Part shown: piece after piece, positions 44,990 to 56,762 of the stretch
Layout of the letters: each line of letters opens with the position of its first letter
Position numbering within the stretch: position 1 is the stretch's first letter
NCBI GenBank assembly: GCA_023213395.1
Contig: CM041465.1
Location: forward strand, 113,343,741-113,407,740
Direction of reading: 5' to 3'
DNA from: Cycas panzhihuaensis
Taxonomy: Eukaryota > Cycadophyta
Length of the DNA stretch: 64,000 nt
The notes under the pieces: model-generated
What the model saw: only the letters and a program-made list of their open reading frames with translations
What the model was told of the DNA's origin: nothing
Databases searched by the model: none
Made by a program: the position numbers and the translations under genes

Positions 44990-46640
44990 CCTTCTCAAGT
45001 GCCACTCCACTTGCTTCCATAACTTGTCTAACAAAATGGTACTTAAGAGTAATATGCTTTGTCTTAGTATAATAAGCTAGATATTTTACTAAGTAAATGG
45101 TACTTTGACTCTTAAAAAATACCTTTACCTTTTTTTGTTTCCTTCAAGCTCAACTAAAAGACCCTACAACTAGATTACTTCCTTACAAGCATGCATTGTA
45201 ATAGTATATTCTACTTTTATAGTCAATAAAGCAATTGTACTCTATAAATTTAACACCCAACTAACCAAACCATTTACAAGAGTAAATACATAACCTAAAG
45301 TAGACCTTCTCTTATTTAAATATATCATAAAGTTTGAATCAACATATCCATATACCTAATTACCTATACTACCAAAAGTGATGCAATAATCACTTATGCC
45401 CCTCATATACTGAAGCACCCATTTTACTACTGCCCAATCATCCTTTCCTGGAATTGACATAAACCTACTAACTACACTGACTGCATGTGAAATATCAGGT
45501 CTTGTACATACCATGGCATACATCAAACTTTTTATTGCATTGGCATAAGGTCCATAAGATATATAATACTTTTCTTCTTTATTACTAGAAATCATACTCG
45601 AAAAAAACTTGAAATGGGAAGCCAATAGGATACTCATTGGTTTCACATTTTCCATACTAAATGTGGTTACTATCTTCTCTATATATTTCTACTATAATAA
45701 CCATAACTTACCAATTTTCTTATCTGTATGTATCTCCATGCCTAAGATTTATTTTGTAGCTTCTAAATCCTTCATTTTAAAAGTCCTAGTTAATTGAGCC
45801 TTTAACTTATTGATTTCTGCCATACTCTTACTTCCAACTAGCATGTCATCAATATATAACACCAAGATAATGAATCAGCTATTATTTAATAATTTAAAGT
45901 AAACACAGTAATCATACTCACTTCGTTTGAAATTCTAGATCTCTATGAAGGCATCAAACTTCTTATACCATTGCATGGGTGATTGCTTCAGGCCATATAA
46001 TGATTTTCTGAGCCTACAAATAAGTCTTTTCCTACCATCTTATATAAACCCTTCTGGATGATCTATATAGATCTCCTCATCTAAATCTCCATGAAGAAAA
46101 GCTATTTTCACATCTAACTACTCTAACTCTAAATCAAGAGAAGTTACTAATGCTAATGAAACCTGAATTGAAATAAGTTTAATAATTGGTGAAAAGATCT
46201 CATGAAAATAAATACCTACTTTCTATGCAAAGCCTTTAGCCACCATTTTTGTCCTGTATTTGTCAACCTTTCTATTAACATATATTTTCTTCTTAAAAAC
46301 CCACCTGTAATGAATAGTCTTCTTACCATGTGGAAGTTCTACCAAGTCCCATGAATTATTTTTCTTCAAAGCATCTATCTCTTCTTATATAACCATCTTC
46401 CACTTCTCAGTATGGATATCATCTACTACTTCATGATAGCATGTAGGCTCATCATCATTAGAAACTAAAGTAATAGAAATAGATGGGTTGTACTTATCAA
46501 GTGGATGATTGACTCATATAGATCTTCTAATAGTAGGTAGAGGAGTATCCACATACTCCTATAAATCTATTGTAGATTCATCTTCAGAAAGCTCTTCCTA
46601 CATTTCTATTTTTAAAGATGGTTGGGTCTCAAGCTTGACC
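44990..46640 (-). pseudogene. pol: RT and RNase H of copia element 1
   Basis: RNase H-side blocks at 45655-45356: YGPYANAIKSLMYAMVCTRP, DISHAVSVVSRFMSIPGKD, WVLQYMRGISDY, typical of Tork/Tnt1. Upstream (46600-45700) RT is in pieces; the copia YVDD region falls near 45860 (LYIDDML in the minus frame). Stops are frequent. Confidence 0.7.
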
Positions 46641-46663
46641 TATTGATATTTAACTTTTTTATT

Positions 46664-47875
46664 TTATTTTACTTCAACTTCTATATAATCTGATTTTAGA
46701 AATGGAGATTCGTCAAATACAACATCTCTATTAATAGTGATTTTGTGGGTAGTAGGATCCCACAACTTGTATCCCTTCACACCATCTCTATTACCATAAC
46801 CAACAAAGATACATCTCTTAGATTTTGGGTTTAACTTTAAACGTTGATTTTTATTAGTCAAGGCATAAGTATCATAACTAAAAACTTTCAAATTTGAATA
46901 GTCACATGGATATCCAATCCATACTTCTTTAGGAATCTTGTAGTCTATTACAAGTGATGGTGACTTGTTTACCAAATAACAAGTTGTCTAAATAGATTCT
47001 ACCCATAAGCCCTACTTCACTCCTATATTACTCAACATGCTTTTCTCTCTTTCTAAAAGTGTCATATTCATGCACTCGACTGTGCCATTCTACTATGGAG
47101 TATATCTAATGACCTTATACCTTTCGATCCCATCCTCTTTGTAATAGTTCTTAAAGTCAAAAGAGTTAAATTCACCTCTATTGTCAGTTCTTAAACATCT
47201 GATTAACCTGTCAATGCTCTTCTCAACTAGAGCCTTGAAGTACTTAAACACACTAAAAACTTCAGATTTCTTTTTTAAGAAATAGACCCATACCTTTCTT
47301 GAGTAATCATTTATAAATATGATAAAGTATAATGATCCTCCATAAGATATTGTAGGGGTTGGTCCCTACACATTTGAATGTATATAATTTAGAACACCTT
47401 TACTAGTATGACTCCCTATTTTAAACCTAAGTCTATACTGATTTCCATAAATATAATATTTACAAGGATTTAAATCTTAAAGTTATAAGTTAGGAAGTAA
47501 CTTATAGTTTAGTAGTACCTTAATTCCTCTCTTGCTCATGTGCCTAAGTTTTTAATGCCATAACTGAGCTGGATCTTCTGTAGTATTTGATGTTATATTT
47601 GCATGGCTAATATCTATACTTCCCACCAAAATATAAAGGTTTCCTTTCTTTAAGGCTTTCATAACAACCAAGTCACTATTTAACACCTTCAAGACTCTTT
47701 CATGGCATGTGTACTTATAACCACTAGAATCTAGTTCACCCAAGAAAATTAGATTCTTTTTTAGACCATGTACATGTCTTACTTTAGCTAATATTCTCAC
47801 TACACCATTGAACATTTTAATTCTGATGCTACTAATGCCCACTATCTTACAAGAAACTTCATTTCCTATAAGCAT
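46664..47875 (-). pseudogene. pol: GAG-pre-integrase and integrase of copia element 1
   Basis: 47875-47552 contains the protease end and pre-integrase region (VRHVHGLKKNLIFLGELD, GNLYILVGS, then AQLWH, the usual LWHxRLGH start with the rest lost). The integrase core lies between 47500 and 46990. 46975-46664 holds the conserved end of the core: PKEVWIGYPCDYSNLKVF and CIFVGYGNRDGVKGYKLWDP, then NRDVVFDE. Confidence 0.75.
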
Positions 47876-47899
47876 GCCACCATCATCAAGAGGTTGGTA

Positions 47900-48750
47900 T
47901 GATGAAAACTAACTCTTATATGGATATATGTGGTGTGAAGCACACAAATATACTAACCAATAATGATGATAATAAGAAATATTATAAGCAACCAAGACAT
48001 CATCATTTGTTCATTGATTTGACTCCACTCTATTAGCCAACATCTGAGCTTACTCTTCTTACCCTTTGACTTTAACCTCGATGTGTCCGTGGAGATTTTT
48101 CCTCTCTAAATTATTTTTCTCCATATTTTCATAGCTTCTGGTATGGAGGTTTAAAGATTAGACTTCCTCCTTACCTCTTCAATTAGTAAATCACTCACAT
48201 CAAAATCATAGTCTAATTTATCTGTAGTTCTAAAACTAATTGAGGTGGTAATATTATCCCAAGATTCTGGTAATGAACATAATAAGGTAACAACCTTATC
48301 CTCATTCTTAATTGTCAGATAGATACTAGCTAACTAATAAATAAGAGTATTGAAAATATTTAAATGATTATGAATTTTTGTACCTTCCTTTATTTATAAT
48401 GAGTATAGTTGCATCTTCAAGTAGATTAAATTTGTCATTGATTTGTTCATGTACAAGCCTTCTAACTAGGTCCATAATCCTGTTGTTATCTTCTTCCCTA
48501 TGATGTTAAATAGAACTTCATATACCAAATATAATCATATTGTGCTAAAAGCCCTTTTATCCAGATCATCCTATTCATTATTGCCCCATCCCTATGAGTT
48601 TTTTAATTTGCCTGCAAGAGCTTTATATAATTCATGTTATACCAGAACATCATATGCTTTTAGCTTCCACAACTCAAAGTTGTTCTTTCTATTAAATTTC
48701 TCCACCTCAAACTTTGCATTTGCTAGTTCCACTATTTGGTATAGAAAAAG
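47900..48750 (-). pseudogene. gag: gag of copia element 1
   Basis: Reading from about 48750: AKFEVEKFNRKNNFELWKLK, then LYKALAGK, LYLVYEVLFNIIG and SLPESWDNITTSI, the UBN2-type gag of Tork elements. One frame can be followed for over 200 codons with single stops. No zinc knuckle is recognised and the start ATG is lost. Confidence 0.7.
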
Positions 48751-48793
48751 TTGACACCAAAACCTTTATAAACTCACTACAAAAATAAAAGTT

Positions 48794-48805
48794 GCTTTGA
48801 TATCA
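48794..48805 (-). other. Primer binding site of copia element 1
   Basis: Minus strand TGATATCAAAGC, two transitions from TGGTATCAGAGC of initiator tRNA-Met, two bases from the LTR end. Confidence 0.7.
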
Positions 48806-48807
48806 CT

Positions 48808-49140
48808 TGTTGGGAAAACTATATTCCAATAACCAGAAATTGCCACTAAGATATAAACTATTTTGTAACTAGTTACAAGAATTCAAACTGAAATTTAACA
48901 TACAAGTTCTTAAACTAGATATAATATAATAAATAAATTAGAAAGCCAAAGCATCACATATACACTAGATATAACGTGGTAAAACCCTAGTAATGTGATA
49001 GGGAAATATCCATATAAGAAAGGTATTGTTCTTTATTATTGAAGAATGTAGAAATATACATAATCTATAGCTGAATACTCATAACAACAATAACCAATAG
49101 TCTCTTCTCTATACAATACATCTAATACATCAAAATCTTG
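48808..49140 (-). repeat. 5' LTR of copia element 1
   Basis: TGTTGGGAAAACTATATTCC onward, homologous to 44188-44535. The outer end is not clear; kinase pseudogene sequence begins by 49182. Confidence 0.7.
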
Positions 49141-49181
49141 AGAAGATTCTTCTCATCTCCTTAAAATATATGTATCTACTT

Positions 49182-49808
49182 GACAAGAATTCTTCAGATC
49201 GTAAGAATCATTATAAGTGCATTCCCTCATCAAGTGTAATTAAACTCATAGATTTTGGTAATGCTACATTTGAGAATGAATACCATGGCAAGGTAGTTAC
49301 CACGAGAGGATACGGAGTACCTAAGGTGGTAATGGGTATTGGATAGAGTTATCTTATCAATTTATGGAGTGTTAGGTGTATTTTGGTAGAATTATTTTGT
49401 GGAAATGTCCTTTTCTAGACCGATGATGATTTGGAACACCTTATAATGATGCAACATGTATTAGGACCAATTCCTCAATATATGATAAAATGGGATGTTG
49501 ATTATGGAAGGGAGTACATTAGAAATGGTAGGGAACTCAACTTCACATGGGGGGCTACATCTAAAGATAGAGTTCAAGCAGTCTAGAGATTGCCTCGCCT
49601 ACATAATCTTGTCAATCAAAATGGGGATCCCTCATTAGAAGACCTCACTGATTTGCTTCATGGTTTGTTGAAGTTTGACCCAAGGGAGCATCTTTCCACT
49701 AAAGAAGCTTTGAAGCACCATTTATTCAAACTAAATGAATGTAGATGTAATCCCTGGGAAATGCTCTCTCCTGGTAGAGCGTCATCTACGTTATGTTGTC
49801 AATATTAG
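49182..49808 (+). pseudogene. AFC-like: Processed pseudogene fragment of a plant AFC (LAMMER-type) protein kinase
   Basis: The C-terminal half of a CDC2-like/LAMMER kinase lies in one continuous frame of about 208 codons with stops at three places. It shows the end of the insert region (NHYKCIPSSSVIK), the DFG equivalent IDFG at 49248-49259, the activation-segment site TTRGYGVPKVVMG, LINLWSVRCILVELF, and EHLIMMQHVLGP at 49434-49469, which corresponds to the EHLAMMERILGP signature that names the family. It ends with RLHNLVNQ, DLTDLLHGLLKFDP and TKEALKHHLF. Plant AFC genes have many introns; none interrupts this stretch, so it is a retrocopy. The N-terminal half is absent at the junction with the copia LTR. 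Function is lost. Confidence 0.85.
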
Positions 49809-51149
49809 TAATGTCCAAATGCAATGAAAGAAAATGGCTTTTAGGCTCTTTATTCATCTAGTAAACATTTTGATTCTTCAATTTTATTATTTTTTGTCAT
49901 TAGTTTTTTTATTTGATTTAAAATAATAAATTACCATTTATTTACTTTAGAGTACATCAACATCATACCTAGAAATTAGTTCAACAATAATTATTTGACT
50001 TTAATCTCCTAAATAACTAGAAGATGTAAATTATTTTCTTACATATACAAAATAAATAAAGATTCATAATATCTCAAAGGCCTTATATATAAGGAGAATC
50101 ACTTTCTTTGTACCTTGATTTAATCATTAGATGAGAGAGGTGATCTTTTGGCCTTATGTGAGAAGAGTCTTATGATTCATATTCTGATTGGCCTAATGTA
50201 GGGCATCTATCCTAACTATGCATTTATGTGTGTGGCCTCAACAACTGAGTGAACTATATACATCTTATTGAGAGCAGCGACCTCCTTTTATTTTACTTAT
50301 TAGACCTTGAGGATAGTTGGAGTTAAATGCATGTACTATTAGGCTATCTCAAACTTATGTGAGATGAGTCACTAGTATTGATAATTTTCCAAGAACCTAC
50401 CTATGATCATATGGATCCTATGGTCTTAACTCTTTTATGCCTCTTACTCTAGTTAGTCCCTTCTCATATTTTAAGATTAAGTCCAGTGTTTTTAGGTATA
50501 TTTAAGAGTATGGGCTAGGATAGGACATTCTTCTTTGTGAAGGGTATCTATAATGGGCCAAGCACATAGTTTTCTCAATAGTTTGGGAATATATGCTATA
50601 GTGGACCTCTTAGATTTTGACAACCTTCTTATTAGGTGATGTTTGATCTCTCTGTAGGTATTTTCTTTGAGGATAGATCAATTTTATCTCTATTATTTGA
50701 GTTAGTTTAATACTTTACCTTTACTCTCTCTTCATGCATTATTACTTTTCCCATGCCTTCTTGCGTCATTACTATATTGCATCATGGTTAAGTTGTTCCT
50801 TCTTCCATAACCTCTACTATATTGGTTTGTTTTACATCTATTAAAATAGTGTTTATTCATATTATAGTTATCTATATCACAAATATAACACCACGTACTT
50901 TACATTTTTACCATATTATTCCTCTCATTTAGGTCATCTTCTTTTCTAGAATATGAATTATTATCACAAATATGACACCACTTCTTCAATTAGGGTTCGT
51001 TACCCCTATATATTTTTATTCTTCTTCTCCTTAGTAACTTGAGGTTTCTTTCTTTATAACTTTAACCTTGTGACTTCCTTTTGAAAGGCTTCTACTTTTG
51101 AGGTCTCCTTTATTTTTGTTACTTAATAACAAGGTTTATTTATATTTTG
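49809..51149. other. AT-rich sequence, no clear gene
   Basis: Only weak signals: on the minus strand near 50870-51000 two CysxxCys-like fragments (WCHICDNN) could be worn zinc knuckles of the gag scrap that follows. Nothing else is recognised. Confidence 0.3.
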
Positions 51150-51700
51150 GTTTCTTAATTATTACATTTTGTTTCATGATCTCCATAATAAGGTTTATGG
51201 CTACCCTTTTAAATGTCCATTTCTTTTTCAAAGTCTAATGCCAACTCATGTATGCAATGGAAGCATTTCAAGGGATGAGTCACCATTGTGGCCCTTACTT
51301 TAGAATTTAGCCCATTTATAAAATAGTTTCTTATATTATAATCTATGATTTTTTCTCTATTCATCATACTTACAACTTTAATATTTATTTTTCATATTTT
51401 TATTAATAGTAATTCTACTAGCATTTATCTCATTTCCTTGAGAGATAACTCCACTACCTCATTACTTCAAAACTTTTATAATCTCTCCTTAAATTACTTC
51501 GTAATATTCTCCCATATCTTAGTTAGGTATAATTATTTGTGCTAAGCATAGTGTACACCCTATAATGAATAGGTGAATCTAAAATTAGTCTTATTTTCAT
51601 GACTTATCTTCTTTACGTTCATAAAGTTTTGATAAAGGTATACTTTTTTTGGCAACATTATACACCACTTGATTGAAGTCAAAATAATTAGGAACTAACT
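51150..51700 (-). pseudogene. gag: Fragment of a Ty3/gypsy gag
   Basis: In one minus frame at about 51360-51230 one reads DYNIRNYFINGLNSKVRATM and HPLKCFHCIHELALDFEKEM, the end of the gypsy gag core (usual form RFxxGLNPxLRxxVxxxxxxxLxELVxxAxxxE). Upstream pieces (VVELSLKEM) fit the same domain with stops. No pol follows, so it is an orphan scrap of an older element. Confidence 0.5.
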
Positions 51701-52599
51701 TACAATCCTTAATAAACCACTTTTAAACCATGATTTAATCTTTAACATCATAAACATGCTACCCATAGAATATAACTCCTTTGTCTCAAAATAGACTTCA
51801 TGACCTTTGACGAACTCTTATTATAAAAGGATAATATACTCAACTATCTTGGGGTGACATCTATATCTGACCCTGATCCTACCTTTATAGCCTATAACTT
51901 AGAAAAATGTAAGACTATCAATAGATAAACTCAACAGCTTAGTCAACACTAAGATCTAACTCAACACTTGGATTCTCTAACCATATATCAAGATCCATAT
52001 CAACAACCAACCTAATAGAAGTAATAACTAATTGACACCTCCTCCTCCTGTCTAAGTAATTGGAATCAGTACTCTCAATACCAACCATATGCACAACTTT
52101 AAAAGAATTAATAGGTTAGACTAAATGTGAGTTATCTCTACTATGATAAGAAAAGACACTTAGTTATTGAATGCAAGAGATGATAAGTTGATTCATAACT
52201 CTTGTAAAATCAAGGGAGCCAATCATATGGGCCTCACTTCTATTAAGCTATCTCTTATTATTAATAATTAGGCCTAATCTATTAATAAGGATCACCCCCA
52301 TATTAACAAGGAGGTCCTAGTTACTCTCAATAGAGATAAGGATATTAGTAAGGAGGATCGTATCTTCTACAAGGAGCCCCTTTTTTCCATAATAACGAGC
52401 TCTTATTTTATAATAAGGAGACTAATATTTCCAATAAAGAGGCCTTATTCAATAGTAAGAAGGGCCATCATTCCAACCACAAGGCCAATTCTACCAATAT
52501 AATTAGAATCTGAGACCCACTCAAGGAGAAAGACCTTAAAATAAGTAGTAATTCACTATCAAAAATTAAAGGAACCATCACGGAAAGTAGGATAGATCT
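51701..52599. other. AT-rich sequence, no clear gene
   Basis: Contains purine/pyrimidine-rich stretches with loosely repeated GGAG/AATAAGGA words at about 52300-52460. No protein similarity is seen. Part may belong to the copia LTR that ends at 52875. Confidence 0.3.
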
Positions 52600-52875
52600 A
52601 GGGAATAAATCACTTACATACACACAATGGCAATGGAGAATGAAAAAGAGATGAAACAACATATAAGAGCAAGCTTAGAGGTGAGAATGAATAATGACTC
52701 CCTCCTTGAGATTTTTCCTTTTATTATTGAAGGTAAGCATTAGGGTTAGGATTTTCCTGTCTAATGACATGAACCTAAAATTATTGCATTTCATTAAGAA
52801 ACCAATGCTAATCAATATATCCTAAGGTTATATAATTAATCTACATAAATGACCTTGATACATTAACCTCTTTCA

Positions 52876-52888
52876 ATCTCCCCCTTAA
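52876..52888 (-). other. Polypurine tract and start of 3' LTR, copia element 2
   Basis: Minus strand TTAAGGGGGAGAT followed by TGAAAGAGG at 52875, the classic copia PPT-LTR boundary. Confidence 0.7.
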
Positions 52889-53339
52889 TGGTGGAAGGTC
52901 ATTTTTGAGAAAATCTATTCTATGAGGTCTTCATTTGAGCCTCATTATTACATTGAAATTCTAAATGACACTTTTATGGGAAAACCCTCATGGGGAATAA
53001 AAACCCATAGGATTTCTAAGACCTATAGCCCCTTTTATAAATTAAAATGGTTAAGGTAGCTCTTTAATGTTACTTGATAGCCAAGCAACTTAAATGTGCA
53101 GCTTAATCTACTAAGTCTCCATATACCGTTTAGTCACCCCCTATGCCCTTTTGGGTTTTCACAGGTTCTGATTTTCTAAAGCTAGTACAGCCCTTATACT
53201 TCCGTGCCCACATGGGGTTTTCACAAATAGGATAGATCATAGACTTACTCTTATTCTTTCGTGCCCCCAAGGGGTTTTTATGAAGAGAATAGAGTATGAT
53301 GATTATGTTTCCATCTTCATTGATCAATTGAAGATGGAG

Positions 53340-54900
53340 GCCCTAATGATGAGTTACCTTCAGAATTGTTTAAACTTCACCTTTTGCAGTAGTTTGGTGT
53401 AAATTTCAGCCACTTAATCTATTATGGGGCAGTATTCTAGTTGAATTATGCCATCATGAACAAGTTCTCAAATCCTATGGACTTTCATACTTATGTGTTT
53501 GGTACGATCGTGAAATACAAGACTTTTTACCATGTAGATTTCTGATTGATTATCCACATGAAGACTGGTAGCACTTGTTTGAGTGATATTCAACATTTCC
53601 AATAATTTTCTAAGCCATATCACCTCCTTGCTAGTCTTAGAAGCAGTAATGTATTCAGTTTCGACAGTTGAATCTGCAACTATCTTCTATCATCTGGATC
53701 TCCATGATATTAGTGCTATTCCAAGAAATGTTACATAACTAAATGTAGATCTTCTTGTATCTTTATCTCCTGTAAAGTCTAAGTCTGTATATGCAGAAAG
53801 CTTGAAGTCTGAATTAGGTTCATACACCAAACCACATTTTCTAGTCATCTTAAGGTATCTCAACACTCGCATTACTACCTGCCAATGATTTTACTTAGGA
53901 TTTATCATGTAATAAGTAAGAATATCGATAGAGTGTACAATATCTGACCTTGTATTGGTAGTGTAGGTGAGACTACCTACAAGTTTCCTACAGAGTGTTG
54001 CGTCTACCTCCCTAATATGACCTGAAGCTAAGAGTTTGGTATTAAGGTCCATAGGTAACATCACTAGTTGAGCATTTTTTAACTGAAACTTGGTTAGAAT
54101 ATCATTGCTATATTTTTCTTGGGAGAGGAAAATGTTTCTATTATTTTGTGTTACTTTAATTCCCAAGTAATATTTCATCAAACTGAGGTCAAATAATTCA
54201 AACGTTTTTCCAAGGTCCCTTTTCATCTTACTTATTACCTATTCACTATTACCTATTACTAGCATGTCATCCACAAAGGTTATGAGATAAGTGACTTTAT
54301 CCTTATGTTGCTTAATGAACAATGTTACATCAATATTTTGGTAGTCACAAACCTTGTATCCAAGTTGCCTTATTCTTTCAGACAACTTAGCAAACCAAGC
54401 ATGAGGGGCTTATTTAAGGTCATATAAGGACTTTCTGAGACTGCAAACCTTATGCTCTTGACCTTCAATTTCATATCCTTCTGGATGAGCCATGTAAATT
54501 TCTTCTTCAAGATCTCCATTAAGAAATGTAGTATTGATATCGAGTTGGTGGATTTTCCAACCCTGTTGAGCAGTCAAGGCCACAAGAGTTCTAATTGTAG
54601 GCCACTTAGTTGTAGGTGCAAAGACTTCAGTGTAGTCTATGCCTTTCCTTTATATAAATCCTTTAGCTACAAACCTCACCTTATATTTTTCAAGGGTATT
54701 ATCTGATCTATATTTATTTTTTAACACCCATTTATTTTAAACTACCTTTCTTCCAAGTGGTAGATCAACGAGCTTCTAGGTACCATTCTTAATAAAAGAT
54801 TAGTACTCTTCATTCATGGAATTTCTCTAAACTGTATGTTTTATAGCTTCTTGGTATGAGAAGGGCTCTTCATTAAGAGTAAAGTGCAGTTCTGTTGGTT
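53340..54900 (-). pseudogene. pol: RT and RNase H of copia element 2
   Basis: RT end at 54226-53891: LGKTFELFDLSLMKYYLGIK, IFLSQEKYSNDIL, CRKLVGSLTYTTNTRSDIVH. RNase H from 53872: VLRYLKMTRKCGLVY, LSAYTDLDFTGDKDTRRSTF, then past a stop STVETEYITASKTSKEVIWL and DNQSEIYM down to VAEIYTKLLQKVKF at about 53380. The catalytic residues of copia RNase H (D in SAYTDLD, E in ETEYI, D in VDNQS) are visible. RT upstream of 54230 is in pieces. Confidence 0.75.
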
Positions 54901-54922
54901 TAAACTTAGTATATAATGATTC

Positions 54923-55237
54923 CTACATCCTTGTTCTATGGGCACTTCGAGTCTCAATTTTACCCACCTCATCTGGCTGTATGTCCTTATTGAGTTGGTG
55001 GGCTTCCTGAGATCCTCGAGTTGGGAATGAGGTCTTTATTTCCTCAACTTCTTGGTTCTCATCATATTTATTAAAATGATCATTTTTTGAGGAGGATGTT
55101 AATGTATTTGAGGAAGATGGTCCTTCTACCACTATTTGGCCTTTGTCAACTGAAGGTGGAGAGGATGGTTCCTCTGTAATGGCTTTGCCTTTGTTAACTC
55201 CAATATCTTTAAAGGATGGTGCTGGATGTGCACTCAT
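54923..55237 (-). pseudogene. pol: Integrase-RT linker of copia element 2
   Basis: Hydrophilic Ser/Pro/Glu-rich stretch of 104 codons, open. It is the usual variable spacer between copia integrase and RT; no domain. Confidence 0.5.
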
Positions 55238-55310
55238 TGGTTTAGAGTCTTAACTTGTATCCTTTGAGGTTCTATTGTCAGCTTCCAATATTAGAGTAAT
55301 TTATGTCTAT

Positions 55311-55329
55311 CCCCCCCCCCCCCCCCCCC
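55311..55329. repeat. Poly-C run (19 bases)
   Basis: Nineteen C in a row inside the integrase-RT linker of copia element 2 (poly-G in the coding sense). Length may be an assembly or polymerase artefact. Confidence 0.85.
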
Positions 55330-55399
55330 AAATTTTGGAATCTGAACATCATACTTGATAACATGATTATAATTGTGTGTGGGTACTTTAGAGTCTAGC

Positions 55400-56400
55400 T
55401 TAAGTAATTGATCCTTTGTCTCTGTAAAAATTACATCTCTGGTAACGATGATTTTTCATTGTGAAAGTATAAAAACCTTATACCCTTTCTTATCCATAGG
55501 GTATCCAACAAAGATACCTTTAAGTGCCCTTGGCTTGAGTTTATTTCAATCTAGATCCAGAATGTGGGCATAGCATGTAGAGCCAAAAATTTTGAAGTGG
55601 TGAATAATGGGGGCTTGTCCTAACCACTTTTCATTAGGTGTATGTCCTTCCTTTGATGGGATAATAGCATTGATATAATAAAAAACTATCCAGATAGCTT
55701 TGACCCATAGGTAGGTAGGTACATTTTTGTATATCAACATAGCCTGAGCCATGTTCATGATTGTCCTATTCATGCACTCAGTAACTCAATTTTATTGTGG
55801 AGTACCTGCTACTTTTGTTTGATGCTTGATGCCATTGTCTCGAAGGTATCTTTCAAACTCATATGAGGTATATTCGCTACTATTATCAGTTCAAAGACAT
55901 TTGAGTCGATAACTTGACTCTTTTTTAGTGAGGGCTTTAAATTCTTTGAAAACACGGAAGGCTTCATCTTTCTTGTGTAGAAAATCTACCCATACTTTTT
56001 TAGTGAAATCATCAATGAAAGAGATGTAATATAACTTACCCTTTAGTGAAGGAATGGGCATTAGCCCACACAAATTAGAGTGTACCAATTGTAATGGATG
56101 ACTTGATTTTCATTAACTTTTGGGAAATGGTTGTCAATGAGATTTGGTAATGATACAAGTTTCATATTTAAAGGGCTTAGAGGAGAACTTTAGAAGATTT
56201 TGAAGAGTGTTAGAAAGATCTTTAAATCTATCAATATGAACATGGCCCATGCAAGTATGCCAAAGAGCTTCTGGTGACAATATTGGATGAGTCAAGATGG
56301 AATTAAATGCAAATTCTTTATCAGAACAAGGGCTTTTAGCACAATGGGCTTCAAAAGATGGAGAGTCATTCAGTCAAAAGAGTTTGCAGAGAGATGTCTA
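55400..56400 (-). pseudogene. pol: Integrase of copia element 2
   Basis: 56088-55891: MVHSNLCGLMPIPSLKGK, YYISFIDDFTKKVWVDFL and KDEAFRVFKEFKAL give the first Asp region. 55773-55546: MNRTIMNMAQAMLIYKNVP and WVKAIWIVFYYIN, then TPNEKWLGQAP and FKIFGSTCYAHI. The middle (second Asp) and the Glu region lie in the broken stretch 55890-55775. Confidence 0.75.
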
Positions 56401-56435
56401 GTCAAAACCACTTGCTTAGTTGGAGGGTGAATGAC

Positions 56436-56762
56436 CTAGAGAGTCTGGTCATTTATGGTTACACTTAGATCAAATCCACGAGAAATAAGTGTGGGTAAGG
56501 AGAGTAGGTTTTGTTTGAGATTGGATATGTATAAGACATCAAACAATGTAAAATCTTCTAAGCCTAGGAGTTTCAAGTGAATATTACCAATTCCTTCAAT
56601 AGGTTGTGATTTATCAGCCATGTGAACAACTCCTTGAACATTTAAGTCAAACGTTTGATATAGACTATGATTGCATGTCATATGTTGAGTTTCTCTTGTG
56701 TCCATGATCCATTGTCCTTCGATTAAAGCCACACTGTTTACAATTCCAATAGGGCTTGGCAT
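56436..56762 (-). pseudogene. pol: Protease of copia element 2
   Basis: WIMDTRETQHMT at about 56710 is the copia active site (usual WxxDSGATxHM) with the catalytic Asp kept and the Gly changed. It continues VHMADKSQPIEGIGNIHL and LFDVLYISNLKQNLLSLPTL, the usual end of the domain. Confidence 0.75.

Larger units (their letters stand above)
44188..49140 (-). mobile_element. Ty1/copia retrotransposon, Tork-like
   Basis: Minus-strand element with LTR-like ends (44188-44535 and 48808-49140 share sequence), a PBS of the initiator-Met type, and the copia order gag, protease, integrase, RT, RNase H. Many stops and some shifts. The Tork assignment rests on similarity of gag (FEVEKFNRKNNFELWKLK) and integrase to Tnt1-type proteins. 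Confidence 0.75.

Noticed and set aside
53130-53327. 65-codon minus-strand frame after the copia element 2 RNase H
   Set aside because: Lies between the end of pol and the PPT, with repeated short words (GARKNK, WARKYK); no domain, probably 3' untranslated sequence.
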